A stretch of 49,240 nucleotides of DNA from Candidatus Binatia bacterium (GCA_022824615.1 JAJDZM010000052.1:1-49240), one strand, 5' to 3'; positions 24,279-34,305 are shown, counted from the first letter of the stretch. Numbers and translations: made by a program. The notes: a model not told the origin generated them from the letters alone.

Positions 24279-26537
24279 TCAGGGCGTGCGTAGCGCCTCA
24301 ATTTGTGGCGGCGACAGGTAGGGCTCCAAGGCTTCCGGAGACGCTTCGCGTACGGCCAAGGGCGAGTCGAACCCCGCAGACACCAGCGTCTTGATCTCTT
24401 CACGATTGAGCCCTGGCAACTGAGCCCGAGCCAACTCCAGGCTCGGCGGATCGACCCCGAGCCGCGCCCGTTCTGCCAGTTCGGACAGTTGTGTGGCCGA
24501 CGCCCAGCCCATGACCTCGGCAATCTCCGCCGCCGCATCCACCAGCCAACTGACTTCGTCCGTCAGGCTGAGAATCGTACCGGCATAACACTGACAGCGA
24601 TTTTCCAAAGACGACAGTTCGTCCCCATTAATCCAGCCCAGCAGCAGCAGCGAGAGTTTGGCCGACCGGGCCTCCTGGGTTGTCGGCAGCATGCGGGCGT
24701 TAAGGAGTTTCTGGAGTTCGTTGCCCGGCTCAGAGCCGCGTTCGCGTATCCACTCGCCCACTTTGCTTTCATATCCCCGCCCGCGATGTTCGGCCGACGA
24801 CAACGGAATCTGCATTTTTTGGCCGTCTTCGGTCAGGCTCAGCGCATAAAAGAGTTCCAGCTCGGACACATCGCGTCCCTGGGCGGACTCAAAGAATCGG
24901 GCCAGTTTCACCGCGGTTGCCGCGCGGATGCCCTTGCGGGCCGCGACCTCTCCCAGCGTGGACGCTTCCAGCCGTCCGTCTTCACTGCGATTGACAAGCT
25001 GCGTGGTGACCAGAACGCTCAGCGCTTGTTCTGCTTCGTCTGAGGCAGGCGCGCGTTTGCCTCGTTGCTGAAAACCGAGATAGGTCAGGTCTAAAAAAGC
25101 ATGAAGCTCATCGGTCGAAAGACAGATCTTGGAGGCAATCAGGTTCAGGATACGATCCGTGAGTCCGGTCTGGCCGGGAGCCGGAGTAAACTGCTCCTGC
25201 TCGCCCATCACATAGCCCCGCCACAAGAGGTCGGCCTGGAACTGATTGGTGGCAATCAAAACGGACCGGCCAAATGCCTCTTTGCCCCCTCGCCCTTCGA
25301 CTCGACCAGGGCGGCCCCCCGGAGAAGGGGGGGGCGACGCGAATCCGAGTCGGCCCGCTCGTCCGGAGATATTTTCATATTCGGCCCAGGAGAGGGGGAC
25401 TTCAATCGCCGTGCCGGTCCGTTTGTCCGTGTCCCATTTGACGGCCTCGATAAACACCGTGGAGGCTGGCAGATTCACCCCAAAGGCCAGCGTCGTGGTA
25501 CACGCAATGACCCGCACTTCGCCCCGACGGTAGGCGGCCTCAACAATCGCCCGCTCCGCCGAGGTCAGGTCGGCGTGGTGAAACGCCACACCCCCAGCAA
25601 GGGCATCACACAGTTGTGCCTTGAGAGAGGTTTCTTCGAGGGGCTCAAGCGCTGCCAGCGCGTCGGCGGCCGGCGTCAACTCGGAAGCTCCTGCTAGCTC
25701 TAAGATACACTGGACCGTATCCCGTTTACCTTTCAGGAAGATGAGGATTTGCTCCCCCTGCTGCGCGAGATGCGTGACGTGGGTGTATAAGAGTTCACGC
25801 GGGTCGTCTGACTCGACGGGAGCCAGGCGCTCCTCACCTTCTTCGCCCGTGTTATACGTGCGGTAGCGAAAGCGGTCGCCGAGGACCACGCCACGGTAGA
25901 GTTCAACCGGCCGTTCATCCTGTAAGAGGAGGTCGGCATCCAGCCAGGCGGCGACTTGCTCAGCCTCGCGCAAGACGGCCGAGAGCCCCAAAAGCTGTGG
26001 CCGCGGGACGGCGCTGAGGAGTTTGGTCAATGTCAGTTCCAGCCCCGACCCGCGTTCCGGGTCGCCCAGCATCTGAAGTTCGTCCACCACGACTAGGGCG
26101 ACCGTCCGCAGCAGGTGCGGATGCCGGACGAGCAACTGGGCGAGTTTTTCGTATACCAGGACGGCCAGGTGAAAGTCGCCGTGTTCGATATCGTGATCAA
26201 ACTCGCGTCTGTCACGCGTTGCTACTGCGACTTTGACGCCATAGGTTCCATAGCGCGTACGAAAGGTTTCATATTTTTCTTCCGCCAGGGCACGGAGTGG
26301 CGTGAGATACAGCACACGCTGGCCGGCAAAGGCCGCGCGCAGGGCGGCCATTTCACCCACAAAGGTTTTGCCCGATGAGGTTGGAGAAGAGATAAGGAGG
26401 CTACGACCGTCAAACAGCCCGTAGCGCTGCACGGCAACTTCCTGCACGGGCAAGAGAAACTCGCCCTGCTGGCGTTCCCAGATTTCCAACAGGGTGTCCG
26501 GCAGCTCATATTTTCGCAGGTCTCGAACGCGTCGCAT
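24279..26537 (-). CDS. Ski2/Hel308-like superfamily 2 DNA/RNA helicase with an in-frame insertion
   Basis: A 752-residue SF2 helicase. Motifs in order: Walker A SPTSSGKT (51-58), LTPLRALAEEKY (motif Ia), VVVDELQML (motif II, DELQ instead of DEAH), LGLSAVL (motif III), the second RecA domain with FHHADLTSAERAI and TTTLAFGVNLPA, and motif VI SGRAGRLGF. A winged-helix and ratchet-like helical part follow, ending with helix-hairpin-helix-like LPGLNREEIKTLVSAG, as in Hel308/Ski2-like helicases. Directly after motif VI an extra Pro/Gly/Arg-rich stretch (SPPPSPGGRPGRVEGRGGK) is encoded by a GC-rich palindromic sequence at 25284-25335. Homologues normally run straight from GRLGF to the FGRS strand. 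It leads an operon with an unknown protein and two small membrane proteins. Confidence 0.88.
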   Translation of the reverse strand: MRRVRDLRKYELPDTLLEIWERQQGEFLLPVQEVAVQRYGLFDGRSLLISSPTSSGKTFVGEMAALRAAFAGQRVLYLTPLRALAEEKYETFRTRYGTYGVKVAVATRDRREFDHDIEHGDFHLAVLVYEKLAQLLVRHPHLLRTVALVVVDELQMLGDPERGSGLELTLTKLLSAVPRPQLLGLSAVLREAEQVAAWLDADLLLQDERPVELYRGVVLGDRFRYRTYNTGEEGEERLAPVESDDPRELLYTHVTHLAQQGEQILIFLKGKRDTVQCILELAGASELTPAADALAALEPLEETSLKAQLCDALAGGVAFHHADLTSAERAIVEAAYRRGEVRVIACTTTLAFGVNLPASTVFIEAVKWDTDKRTGTAIEVPLSWAEYENISGRAGRLGFASPPPSPGGRPGRVEGRGGKEAFGRSVLIATNQFQADLLWRGYVMGEQEQFTPAPGQTGLTDRILNLIASKICLSTDELHAFLDLTYLGFQQRGKRAPASDEAEQALSVLVTTQLVNRSEDGRLEASTLGEVAARKGIRAATAVKLARFFESAQGRDVSELELFYALSLTEDGQKMQIPLSSAEHRGRGYESKVGEWIRERGSEPGNELQKLLNARMLPTTQEARSAKLSLLLLGWINGDELSSLENRCQCYAGTILSLTDEVSWLVDAAAEIAEVMGWASATQLSELAERARLGVDPPSLELARAQLPGLNREEIKTLVSAGFDSPLAVREASPEALEPYLSPPQIEALRTP
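25284..25335. repeat. GC-rich palindromic insertion inside the helicase gene
   Basis: Outer arms GCCCCC (25284-25289) and GGGGGC (ending 25335), and inner arms CGCCCT (25291-25296) and AGGGCG (25308-25313), plus CCCCCCGGAGAAGGGGGG as a further hairpin, fold the segment into a branched structure. It is read as about residues 401-418 of the helicase without breaking the frame. It shares CCCTTCGACTC with the REP-like stretch at 42259-42309. Confidence 0.5.
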
Positions 26538-26557
26538 ATCCCTAGTCCGTATTTACA

Positions 26558-26609
26558 AAGAGTAAACGTATCCAGCGTTGTTGTCGATTGGCAGGACACG
26601 TGTCCTCTT
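26558..26609 (+). repeat. 52-bp palindromic repeat element, copy B, intergenic
   Basis: Same length and arm sequence as the element in the adenosyltransferase gene (7250-7301): left arm AAGAGTAAACGTATCC, 20-nt loop, right arm GGACACGTGTCCTCTT (13 of 16 positions pair). The right arm itself contains a perfect 14-bp palindrome, AGGACACGTGTCCT (26593-26606). It lies in the 149-nt gap between the LeuD-like gene and the helicase gene. Confidence 0.68.
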
Positions 26610-26686
26610 TCAGTCCCACGGAAAAGGCGACAAGTACGTTGGAGGCAGAGGAGACTGCCGGTCGTCCGGGCACGGTTTCTGCCCGC

Positions 26687-27160
26687 CTATCCGTCCGAGG
26701 AGATCGCCGTTTGCCGTTCCGCCAGCCGCGCCCGCACATAGCCTTCCATTCCGCCACAGGCCAGCATCTCGATATACAGGTCAGGCAGGTCCCGAATCGG
26801 ATAGCGGGTGCCGGCGCTCATGGATTTCACAATGCGGTTATTCACATCGATCCGCAGCCGGTCACCCGCCCGAATTTCGCCCGCTTCCCAGAGGGTCAGC
26901 GGTGGCAGACCGATGTTGAGACAGAGCCGAAAGAACGGCCAGGCAAAGGCGGGCGCGATAATGCCGGCAATGCCGAGCTGCTGAAGCGCCTCGGCCGCCT
27001 GAATATACTGCTCCCCGGCTCCGACTTTACCCGTTGCCAGGAGAATAACGTCCCCGGTCTTCCAGCTTCCATCCGCAACACGTTCCACAATGGCCTCACT
27101 CGAAAGCGGACTCAGGACAGTCTGCGCGCGGGCCGTGATAATGAGTCGATCCACTTGCAT
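26687..27160 (-). CDS. LeuD/aconitase-swivel-like small subunit lacking the usual substrate motif
   Basis: A 157-residue protein with the swivelling-domain pattern of isopropylmalate/homoaconitate isomerase small subunits: TGDVILLATG, then GIAGIIAPAFAWPFFRLCLN and IGLPPL, then AGDRLRIDVNNRIV. The substrate-binding loop normally reading GCGSSREHA is replaced here by GAGEQYIQA, and the N-terminal Asp-Asp-(I/V)-(D/N)-Thr-Asp segment is missing. No large subunit (LeuC, with the iron-sulfur cluster) lies in the window. It follows the DUF309 gene by 16 nt. It may be a diverged or non-catalytic member; a true isomerase role is doubtful. Confidence 0.7.
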   Translation of the reverse strand: MQVDRLIITARAQTVLSPLSSEAIVERVADGSWKTGDVILLATGKVGAGEQYIQAAEALQQLGIAGIIAPAFAWPFFRLCLNIGLPPLTLWEAGEIRAGDRLRIDVNNRIVKSMSAGTRYPIRDLPDLYIEMLACGGMEGYVRARLAERQTAISSDG

Positions 27161-27176
27161 GACGATGCCCCACCAA

Positions 27177-27797
27177 CTAGGCGACGAGCCGCATCCGGGG
27201 AATTGTGTCCGGGGAAAACTGCTTACACGTTTCAGGGCTCAAACCCGAGATGATCTGCCGACATTCTTCAAGTCCGGCAATAAAATCCCGGAGTTCAACG
27301 CCAAGACAGGCGGGCGAGTGTGGGGCTATCTTTATCAGTCCCTCGTGCAGCAGCGAGCGGGTGCCCGCCAGGTTGCCGCGTTCGAGATGGTAGAACGCGA
27401 CCGCAATCTGAATCAGCCCTTGCAGGAATTTTTTGATCTCACCCTGCTCTTGCATCCATTGTGGCTCCAGGACTTCGTGCACTTCAAAGAAAAGATGATG
27501 GTTAAAGAGCAAGACGCTTTTTTGCAAAACAACATTGAGAGCCGAGGCCCCAGTCTGCCCGGCCCAGCCCTCCAGTACCGCCCCGTATTGAAGGAGTTTG
27601 GCTCTGACCGCCGGCCAGTCTGCCTCAAAATCCGGCGGGAGCACACAACGCAGCGTCTCGGCAAGCGTGGGCGAGGGCGGCCCGGCTGCGTCTGCTCGGG
27701 CGGCAGCGGCAAGACCACGCAACGTGGCGGCTTTCGCTGCATCATCCAGGGCTTCAAGCAGCAGGTCGGCTAATGCGTCACGGGTCGCAATTTTCAT
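27177..27797 (-). CDS. DUF309-domain protein
   Basis: A 206-residue protein whose C-terminal half carries the DUF309 signature (FNHHLFFEVHEVLEPQWMQE, then FLQGLIQIAVAFYHLERGN and GTRSLLHEGL), an all-helical domain of unknown function with conserved His and Glu residues (HxxFExHE) that could bind metal. The N-terminal 90 residues are Ala/Leu-rich helices without a recognised family. Its start overlaps the mutS2 stop by 4 nt, so it is translated right behind mutS2. Confidence 0.8.
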   Translation of the reverse strand: MKIATRDALADLLLEALDDAAKAATLRGLAAAARADAAGPPSPTLAETLRCVLPPDFEADWPAVRAKLLQYGAVLEGWAGQTGASALNVVLQKSVLLFNHHLFFEVHEVLEPQWMQEQGEIKKFLQGLIQIAVAFYHLERGNLAGTRSLLHEGLIKIAPHSPACLGVELRDFIAGLEECRQIISGLSPETCKQFSPDTIPRMRLVA

Positions 27798-30142
27798 GAG
27801 GAAAGCTCCACAACCGTTGCCCCCCCGCCCCCTTCATTCCAGGGAGCCTCATTAAAGGACTCGCAGTACGGAGAGTCGACTAAATATGCTCGGACCGCCC
27901 GCCTCAATGCACCGGTTCCCATACCGTGCACAATACGCACTGACGATTGATGATTGAGGATGGCCTGATCCAGGAAGACTTCCAAACGCGGCAGCGCCTC
28001 CCGGACCCGCAGGCCGAGCAGATTGATTTCGGGCCGACCCGGTGGCCCGTGATCGACGGCCACCCGAACATGCGACACGGGTTTTTGCTCAGCCGTCCTC
28101 CGAACCTGAACAAGGGGAACCTCAAACGTTGTCCCACCGCAACGCACCCGGGCCTTACTGCTGTTGATCGTCAGCAAGGTGCCTCGAATTTTTCCACCAC
28201 GAATCTCGACCTCGTCCCCAATCTGGGGCGGTGGTGTATTGGCGACGGTCTCGGTCCGGAACGTTTGCTCTTTTGCGGCGATCTCCTTGTGCTGCTCATG
28301 CAGGAAGCGTGAGAGGTCTCGTCGGACATCGCTGGTCGAGATCCGTGGCGTTTGCAGGTTTTTGCGCAGCTGCGCGATGACCTCGCGGCCCTCCTCGCGG
28401 ACTCGGCGGACCAGCAGCTTGGCTTCGCGCACCTCGTCCTGCCAGACCTGACGACATTTTTCCTCGGTTTCGGCCAAGAGTCGTTCCTGACGCGCACGCT
28501 GAGCAGTCGCCTGTTCGCGCTCGGACTGTACCTGGGTCCGTTCACGCTCCAAGTTGACCGAAGCGGCCTCGAGGCGGGTCAAGGCTTCAGAGAATTGACG
28601 AGCCTCAGTGGACAGGGCCGTCTCTGCCGCCCGACACACTGCTTCCGGTAACCCGAGACGCCGGGCCATGGGCAGCCCGAGGCTCTGACCCATGACGTCG
28701 TACTGGAGCTGATAGCGCGGCTGGAGAGTCTCCAGATCAAACGCCACCGCCGCAATCTGATAGCTCCCGTCTCCCACCGCAAAGAGTTTGACCGGACTCA
28801 GATGCGTAGCCAGCGCGAGGGACACCTGGCGGTCTTTCAGAACGGTCAGCAGCCCGTTTGCCAGGGCTCCTCCCTCGGCCGGGTCCGTGCCGCCGCCGGG
28901 TTCGTCAAGGAGGAGAAGCGCAGGCTCTGACAGCGTCGCCAGCATGTCGCTGATATTGGCGATATGGGCCGAGAAGGTCGAGAGGCTGTGCTCCAGGGAC
29001 TGGGCATCCCCAATGTCGGCAAACACGCTCCGAAAGATGGGCAGCTCATTGGCCTCGTCCGTCGGGATCAAAAAGCCGGTCTGGGCCATGAGGCAGATAA
29101 GACCCAAGGTTTTGAGGGCGACCGTTTTTCCACCTGTATTCGGACCGGTAATAATCAGTCCACGTTTATCTTTGGGCAGAGTCAAATCGATGGGAACAAC
29201 TGCGGCGTCCGAGGCCGCCAGCAAGGGATGCCTGGCACCACGGAGTTGGATGGCTGAGCCGAAGTGCGGCTGTGTGGCGCCGTATTTTTGCGCAAACACC
29301 ACCTTGGCGTGGAGGACATCGATTTCCGTCAAGGTTGCAAATGTCCGTTCGAGTTGATCGAGGCTCTCCCGCACCAGCGCCGTCAGCCAGCCCAGAATCC
29401 GGTGTTCCTCGGCTGCGACTTCTTTCTGGGCGAGCAGCAGTCTGTTGTTGAGTTCGACTGCAAACAGCGGTTCGATGAACACGGTTTCGCCCGACCCGGA
29501 ACGATCCTGGACGATTCCCGGCAAGCGCGCCTGAAAATTTGGCCGGACGGGAATAACGAAACGGTTATTCCGAATCGTGACAAACTGGTCGGTGACCACC
29601 TCCTGGGCCTCGCTTGAGCGCAGGGTGCGTTGCAGGCGGCGTTCAATGTCCTCGCTCAGGCTGTGGACCTGACGCCGGAGTGAACGCAGCGTTGCACTGG
29701 CCTCGTCTTTGAGGTCACCGTTCTCGTCCAGGCAGTGCTGCAGGGCGGCCTCCAAGTCGGGCAGAGCTGTCAGGCGGTCAGCATAGCCTTTCAGACGGTC
29801 AAACGCGGCGGCGTCTCGACGGAAAAACCTAGCAAGGAGCCGGGCGCGTGTCACCACAGCCAGAACGTCGCGGAGCTTTTGTCCCTCAAGTACGGCACCG
29901 CCGTGGTCCGCTTGCTCACAGGTCGGACGGATATCGGGGAACGGTTCGAGCGGCAAGCTCAGGCGTTCTTCCACCAGACGAAAGCACTGCCACGTTCGCT
30001 CGCTGTCTTCTTTGACCAACGGCTCGGCAACCTGGGGCTTGAGGGCCAGGCAGGCTGCTCGACCGGCGGACGACAGGGCACAGTCGGCCAGAAGCTGCAG
30101 GACTTTGTCAAACTCTAACGCCAGAAGGTCGCGCTCGCGCAT
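27794..30142 (-). CDS. mutS2: MutS2 family ATPase/endonuclease
   Basis: A 782-residue MutS2 (also called RqcU in firmicutes), which acts on recombination intermediates or collided ribosomes. The N-terminal helical clamp region is followed by the ATPase: Walker A GPNTGGKT (333-340), FADIGDAQSLEHSLSTFSAH, and Walker B LLLLDEPGGGTDPAEGG around 408-424. A coiled-coil (about 510-610) leads to a KOW-like segment and a C-terminal Smr nuclease domain with HGMGTGALR. The Smr LDLRG motif reads INLLG here, so nuclease activity may be altered. Length matches the family. A DUF309 gene is coupled to its end. Confidence 0.95.
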   Translation of the reverse strand: MRERDLLALEFDKVLQLLADCALSSAGRAACLALKPQVAEPLVKEDSERTWQCFRLVEERLSLPLEPFPDIRPTCEQADHGGAVLEGQKLRDVLAVVTRARLLARFFRRDAAAFDRLKGYADRLTALPDLEAALQHCLDENGDLKDEASATLRSLRRQVHSLSEDIERRLQRTLRSSEAQEVVTDQFVTIRNNRFVIPVRPNFQARLPGIVQDRSGSGETVFIEPLFAVELNNRLLLAQKEVAAEEHRILGWLTALVRESLDQLERTFATLTEIDVLHAKVVFAQKYGATQPHFGSAIQLRGARHPLLAASDAAVVPIDLTLPKDKRGLIITGPNTGGKTVALKTLGLICLMAQTGFLIPTDEANELPIFRSVFADIGDAQSLEHSLSTFSAHIANISDMLATLSEPALLLLDEPGGGTDPAEGGALANGLLTVLKDRQVSLALATHLSPVKLFAVGDGSYQIAAVAFDLETLQPRYQLQYDVMGQSLGLPMARRLGLPEAVCRAAETALSTEARQFSEALTRLEAASVNLERERTQVQSEREQATAQRARQERLLAETEEKCRQVWQDEVREAKLLVRRVREEGREVIAQLRKNLQTPRISTSDVRRDLSRFLHEQHKEIAAKEQTFRTETVANTPPPQIGDEVEIRGGKIRGTLLTINSSKARVRCGGTTFEVPLVQVRRTAEQKPVSHVRVAVDHGPPGRPEINLLGLRVREALPRLEVFLDQAILNHQSSVRIVHGMGTGALRRAVRAYLVDSPYCESFNEAPWNEGGGGATVVELSS

Positions 30143-30296
30143 AAGAAACGGTTGCTACGGGGTCTGCCAGGGCGACCCATGCTGCATGTTTTGCACACTC
30201 CACCCGTTCAGCGCAATACAGGCGAGTCCCACAGGACGGGATTCCGGAGCCCGGCACAACCGGTAGCAGTCCAGATTCGCTTGCAGCCGCTACCCC

Positions 30297-30323
30297 CCTA
30301 TGCTAGCGAGACACGAGCATAGG
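30297..30323. promoter_or_regulatory. 8-bp inverted repeat just upstream of the epoxide-hydrolase-like gene
   Basis: CCTATGCT (30297-30304) and AGCATAGG (30316-30323) are perfect inverted arms 11 nt apart, directly before the ribosome-binding site AAGGAGG. It may be an operator or a leader hairpin. The remaining 30143-30296 interval between the divergent mutS2 and this gene shows no other clear signal. Confidence 0.4.
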
Positions 30324-30340
30324 AACCTGAAGGAGGAAGT

Positions 30341-30721
30341 ATGAGCACCGAGAATGAAGCCCTCGTGACGGAGTTTTGCAACGCCTTGGGCAGTGGGAAT
30401 ATGGACACGGTGGTGTCCTATCTGTCAGAGAACGTGTTCTATCATAATATGCCGTGGGAGCCGGTAACCGGCCATGCCGGCGTGCGTGAGGTTCTTGATC
30501 CTTTTATCGGCGCGAATTTGCTGCAAAAGATGGAGATCCCTCATACGGCCTCCTCGGGCAATATCGTCACCAACGAGCGTATGGAGACCTGGGTCAAGGG
30601 GGACGTTCAGGTGTTGCTCCCCGTTCTCGGCGTCTTCACCATCACCGACGGCAAAATCAGCAAATGGTGCGATTATTTTGACAGCGGAACCATCGCCCCG
30701 TTGGTGGAAGCCATGAAATAA
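30341..30721 (+). CDS. Limonene-1,2-epoxide-hydrolase-like (SnoaL-fold) protein
   Basis: A 126-residue cone-shaped alpha+beta (SnoaL/NTF2-like) protein with the LEH layout. Counterparts of the active-site residues are visible: Tyr34 and Asn36 (FYHNMPWEP), Arg80 and residue 82 (NERMETW), and Asp111 (KWCDYFD). In the classical enzyme the residue two after the Arg is Asp; here it is Glu82, a conservative change. LEH enzymes open epoxides to vicinal diols by acid-base catalysis. A strong ribosome-binding site (AAGGAGGAAGT) precedes the ATG. An epoxide hydrolase would complement an alkene-oxidising monooxygenase, but the tmo operon is 27 kb away, so a link is only a thought. Confidence 0.75.
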   Translation: MSTENEALVTEFCNALGSGNMDTVVSYLSENVFYHNMPWEPVTGHAGVREVLDPFIGANLLQKMEIPHTASSGNIVTNERMETWVKGDVQVLLPVLGVFTITDGKISKWCDYFDSGTIAPLVEAMK

Positions 30722-30745
30722 ACGCCGCACGCTTTTCGAGGGTGG

Positions 30746-31945
30746 TCAGGGAACAAACGAGACCTTGACCGCCCCCGAAGTTTTCTTGCTGGCGGCTTCG
30801 GTCAGGGCCTGTCGGAACTGCTCAAGCGGATATTTGCGCGGGCGGACCGCACGCAGGTCCGCGCGTCGGCGTCTCAGGAGTTCGACCGCGCGCACAAACG
30901 TATCCTGGCGTTTGCCCCGAAACACCTCAGCCCCATACGTCAGACTCCCAACGATGGTAATTTCTTTCATCCAGGTCGGCGTCCAATCAACGCCTTCGGG
31001 CAGCGCAGCCAAACCGAGCACGATAACCGCCCCTTGGCCTCGCGCCATGCGCAGAGCTTGATTGAGCGTGACCGAATTGGTGACCGTATCATAGACCAGC
31101 CGTACCCCGCCGGCCAAAACCGCGCCGCCATTGGTGAGCGGATAGACCTTGGTCTGGGCCAGCTCACCAATCTGGGCCATGACATCCTGGCCTTGGGCAT
31201 CAATAATATGGTCCGCCCCAAGACGACGCGCCAGTCTGGCCTGAAACGGGTACTTGGCGATACACGCCACCCGGCAGGACGGCTCCACGGCCTTGAGCGC
31301 GGCGATATTCATCAGCCCAATCGTCCCGGCGCCGATGACAACCACCAGTTCTTTGCGTCGAGGCGGATTGTTGAGCACTGCCCGAAGACATACGGCAAAC
31401 GGTTCAATCAGCGAGGCTTCATCATCATCAATCGTATCCGGCAATAGTGTCAGCCGGTGCGCAGGGGCAACGAAATATTCCCCCCAGCCGCCACCGGTAT
31501 CGGGACAGATACCGATTAACAGTCCGGGGCGCAGCTGGCCCTCGGCAATATGTTCACAAATCCCAGGGTTCCCGTTTCGACACTGTGGGCATAGCTTCCG
31601 AAAGCCCCGTTCCCGACAGCCGAGCGTCGGATCGATGGTCACCCGTTGGCCGACTCGCAGCCCGCGCACGCGCTTGCCCACCGCGGCCACTTCTCCGAAC
31701 AGTTCGTGACCGGGAATCAGAGGCAACTCGAAATACGGCTCGGCCGCGGGCATGGGCTTCCACTGCAAAAAGCCCAGGTCGCTGCCGCAGATGCCGGAAA
31801 TTTTACTCCTGACCACCACCCAGCGCTCATTGGGCAGGTCAGGAGTGGGCACGTCGCACAACTGGAGATTGGCCAAGCCGGGTAAAAAGTCCGGGGCCGG
31901 AGGCGTATCTTTCTGGGCTGTCTTGGCAAAAACCAGGGCTTTCAT
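30746..31945 (-). CDS. Zinc-dependent medium-chain alcohol dehydrogenase
   Basis: A 399-residue MDR-family dehydrogenase. Catalytic zinc ligands: Cys in ISGICGSDLG, His-Glu in IPGHELFGEV, and the later Glu in SLIEPFAVCLRA; the structural-zinc lobe is rich in cysteines (CRERGFRKLCPQCRNGNPGI). The NAD(P) site is VVIGAGTIGLMNIAAL. It is longer than the usual 340-360 residues owing to the extended N-terminus and the structural lobe, in the manner of threonine-dehydrogenase-like enzymes. It follows the isochorismatase-like gene by 9 nt, so both are probably one transcript. Substrate unknown. Confidence 0.88.
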   Translation of the reverse strand: MKALVFAKTAQKDTPPAPDFLPGLANLQLCDVPTPDLPNERWVVVRSKISGICGSDLGFLQWKPMPAAEPYFELPLIPGHELFGEVAAVGKRVRGLRVGQRVTIDPTLGCRERGFRKLCPQCRNGNPGICEHIAEGQLRPGLLIGICPDTGGGWGEYFVAPAHRLTLLPDTIDDDEASLIEPFAVCLRAVLNNPPRRKELVVVIGAGTIGLMNIAALKAVEPSCRVACIAKYPFQARLARRLGADHIIDAQGQDVMAQIGELAQTKVYPLTNGGAVLAGGVRLVYDTVTNSVTLNQALRMARGQGAVIVLGLAALPEGVDWTPTWMKEITIVGSLTYGAEVFRGKRQDTFVRAVELLRRRRADLRAVRPRKYPLEQFRQALTEAASKKTSGAVKVSFVP

Positions 31946-31954
31946 TTTTTTCCT

Positions 31955-32674
31955 TCACACGGCCTCTGCGGTGTTCACGATATCAATCAGCTCGTGCGTT
32001 TTGCGGACCCGGCCAAAGGCATAGCTGAAGGCCTGGAGAGCCGCCCGGTGCAGGTTCGAACTAAAGGCCGTGCAGGCATCCTCGACGATGGTGACGTCAA
32101 AGCCCCGGTCAGCTGCGTCCCGGGCCGTGGTTTCAACACATACATCCGTTGTCACCCCACAGATCAGGAGCGAGGTCATCCCCATATTCCGGAGCGTCTG
32201 ATCGAGCATGGTCGAGTTCAGGGTGCCGCTCGATGTTTTGTTTACGACCAGTTCACCCGGCTGCGGCGCGACGCTGGCGTCGATCTGCCAGCTCGGCTCG
32301 TCAACCGCGGGAAACATGCGCTCCCCAATCGTGTCCAGGCTGAGCTGATCGAGCGCCTTCCACATCGGGTTCAAATCCTGACCGTCCTTCAGGCAGGTGC
32401 CAATTGCAGTATACATAACCGGCATCTGCCACGCCCGAAAGCAACTCAGCAAACGATTGATATTGGGAATGACGGACGCATTGACCCGCTCGCAGTAGGC
32501 GGCGCTCACCCCCGGGACCAATTTCTCAAAGGTCTGCATCAGCGGATAATGGGGGCTGACAAAATAGCGCTGCATATCAATCACCAGCAGAGCGGTTTTG
32601 TCCCGCGCCAGGGCAAGCGGAGCCTTGTCTTTGAGGCGGATAATTTCAAGAATTTTTTCGTGGTCTGTGGCCAT
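31955..32674 (-). CDS. Isochorismatase-family cysteine hydrolase
   Basis: A 239-residue hydrolase of the isochorismatase/nicotinamidase/N-carbamoylsarcosinase group. The catalytic triad is visible: Asp in LLVIDMQRYF, Lys in LVVNKTSSGTL and the nucleophilic Cys in CGVTTDVCVETTARDA. Such enzymes hydrolyse amides, ureas or N-carbamoyl groups; the substrate cannot be told. The ATG at 32674 is preferred because GAGGGG stands just before it; 12 further codons are open upstream. Co-directional with the zinc dehydrogenase. Confidence 0.88.
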   Translation of the reverse strand: MATDHEKILEIIRLKDKAPLALARDKTALLVIDMQRYFVSPHYPLMQTFEKLVPGVSAAYCERVNASVIPNINRLLSCFRAWQMPVMYTAIGTCLKDGQDLNPMWKALDQLSLDTIGERMFPAVDEPSWQIDASVAPQPGELVVNKTSSGTLNSTMLDQTLRNMGMTSLLICGVTTDVCVETTARDAADRGFDVTIVEDACTAFSSNLHRAALQAFSYAFGRVRKTHELIDIVNTAEAV

Positions 32675-32884
32675 CCTGTTCCCCTCTTTTTTGTCTTGAA
32701 CAGCCCTCATCCGTGAGCGCTCTTGCAGGAGTTTCCAACCACCGCCTTTTCTTCTTTAGACCAAGTCTGAACGAGGAGCAAGAAAACGAGTGCATTGCGA
32801 GCCGAACGGGTTTTTGTCATGATCGCGCGATTACTGGCATGCGAGTCACCAGACCGCTCCCGGATACCCTCAGAAAGGAATACC

Positions 32885-34256
<1,372 letters not shown>

Positions 34257-34305
34257 CGACACCGGCCGGGGCAATGATCGCCGAGACATTTCCCCCATAT
34301 ATAGT

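Noticed and set aside
24303..25043. Plus-strand frame of 246 codons
   Set aside because: Antisense to the helicase gene, no homology features.
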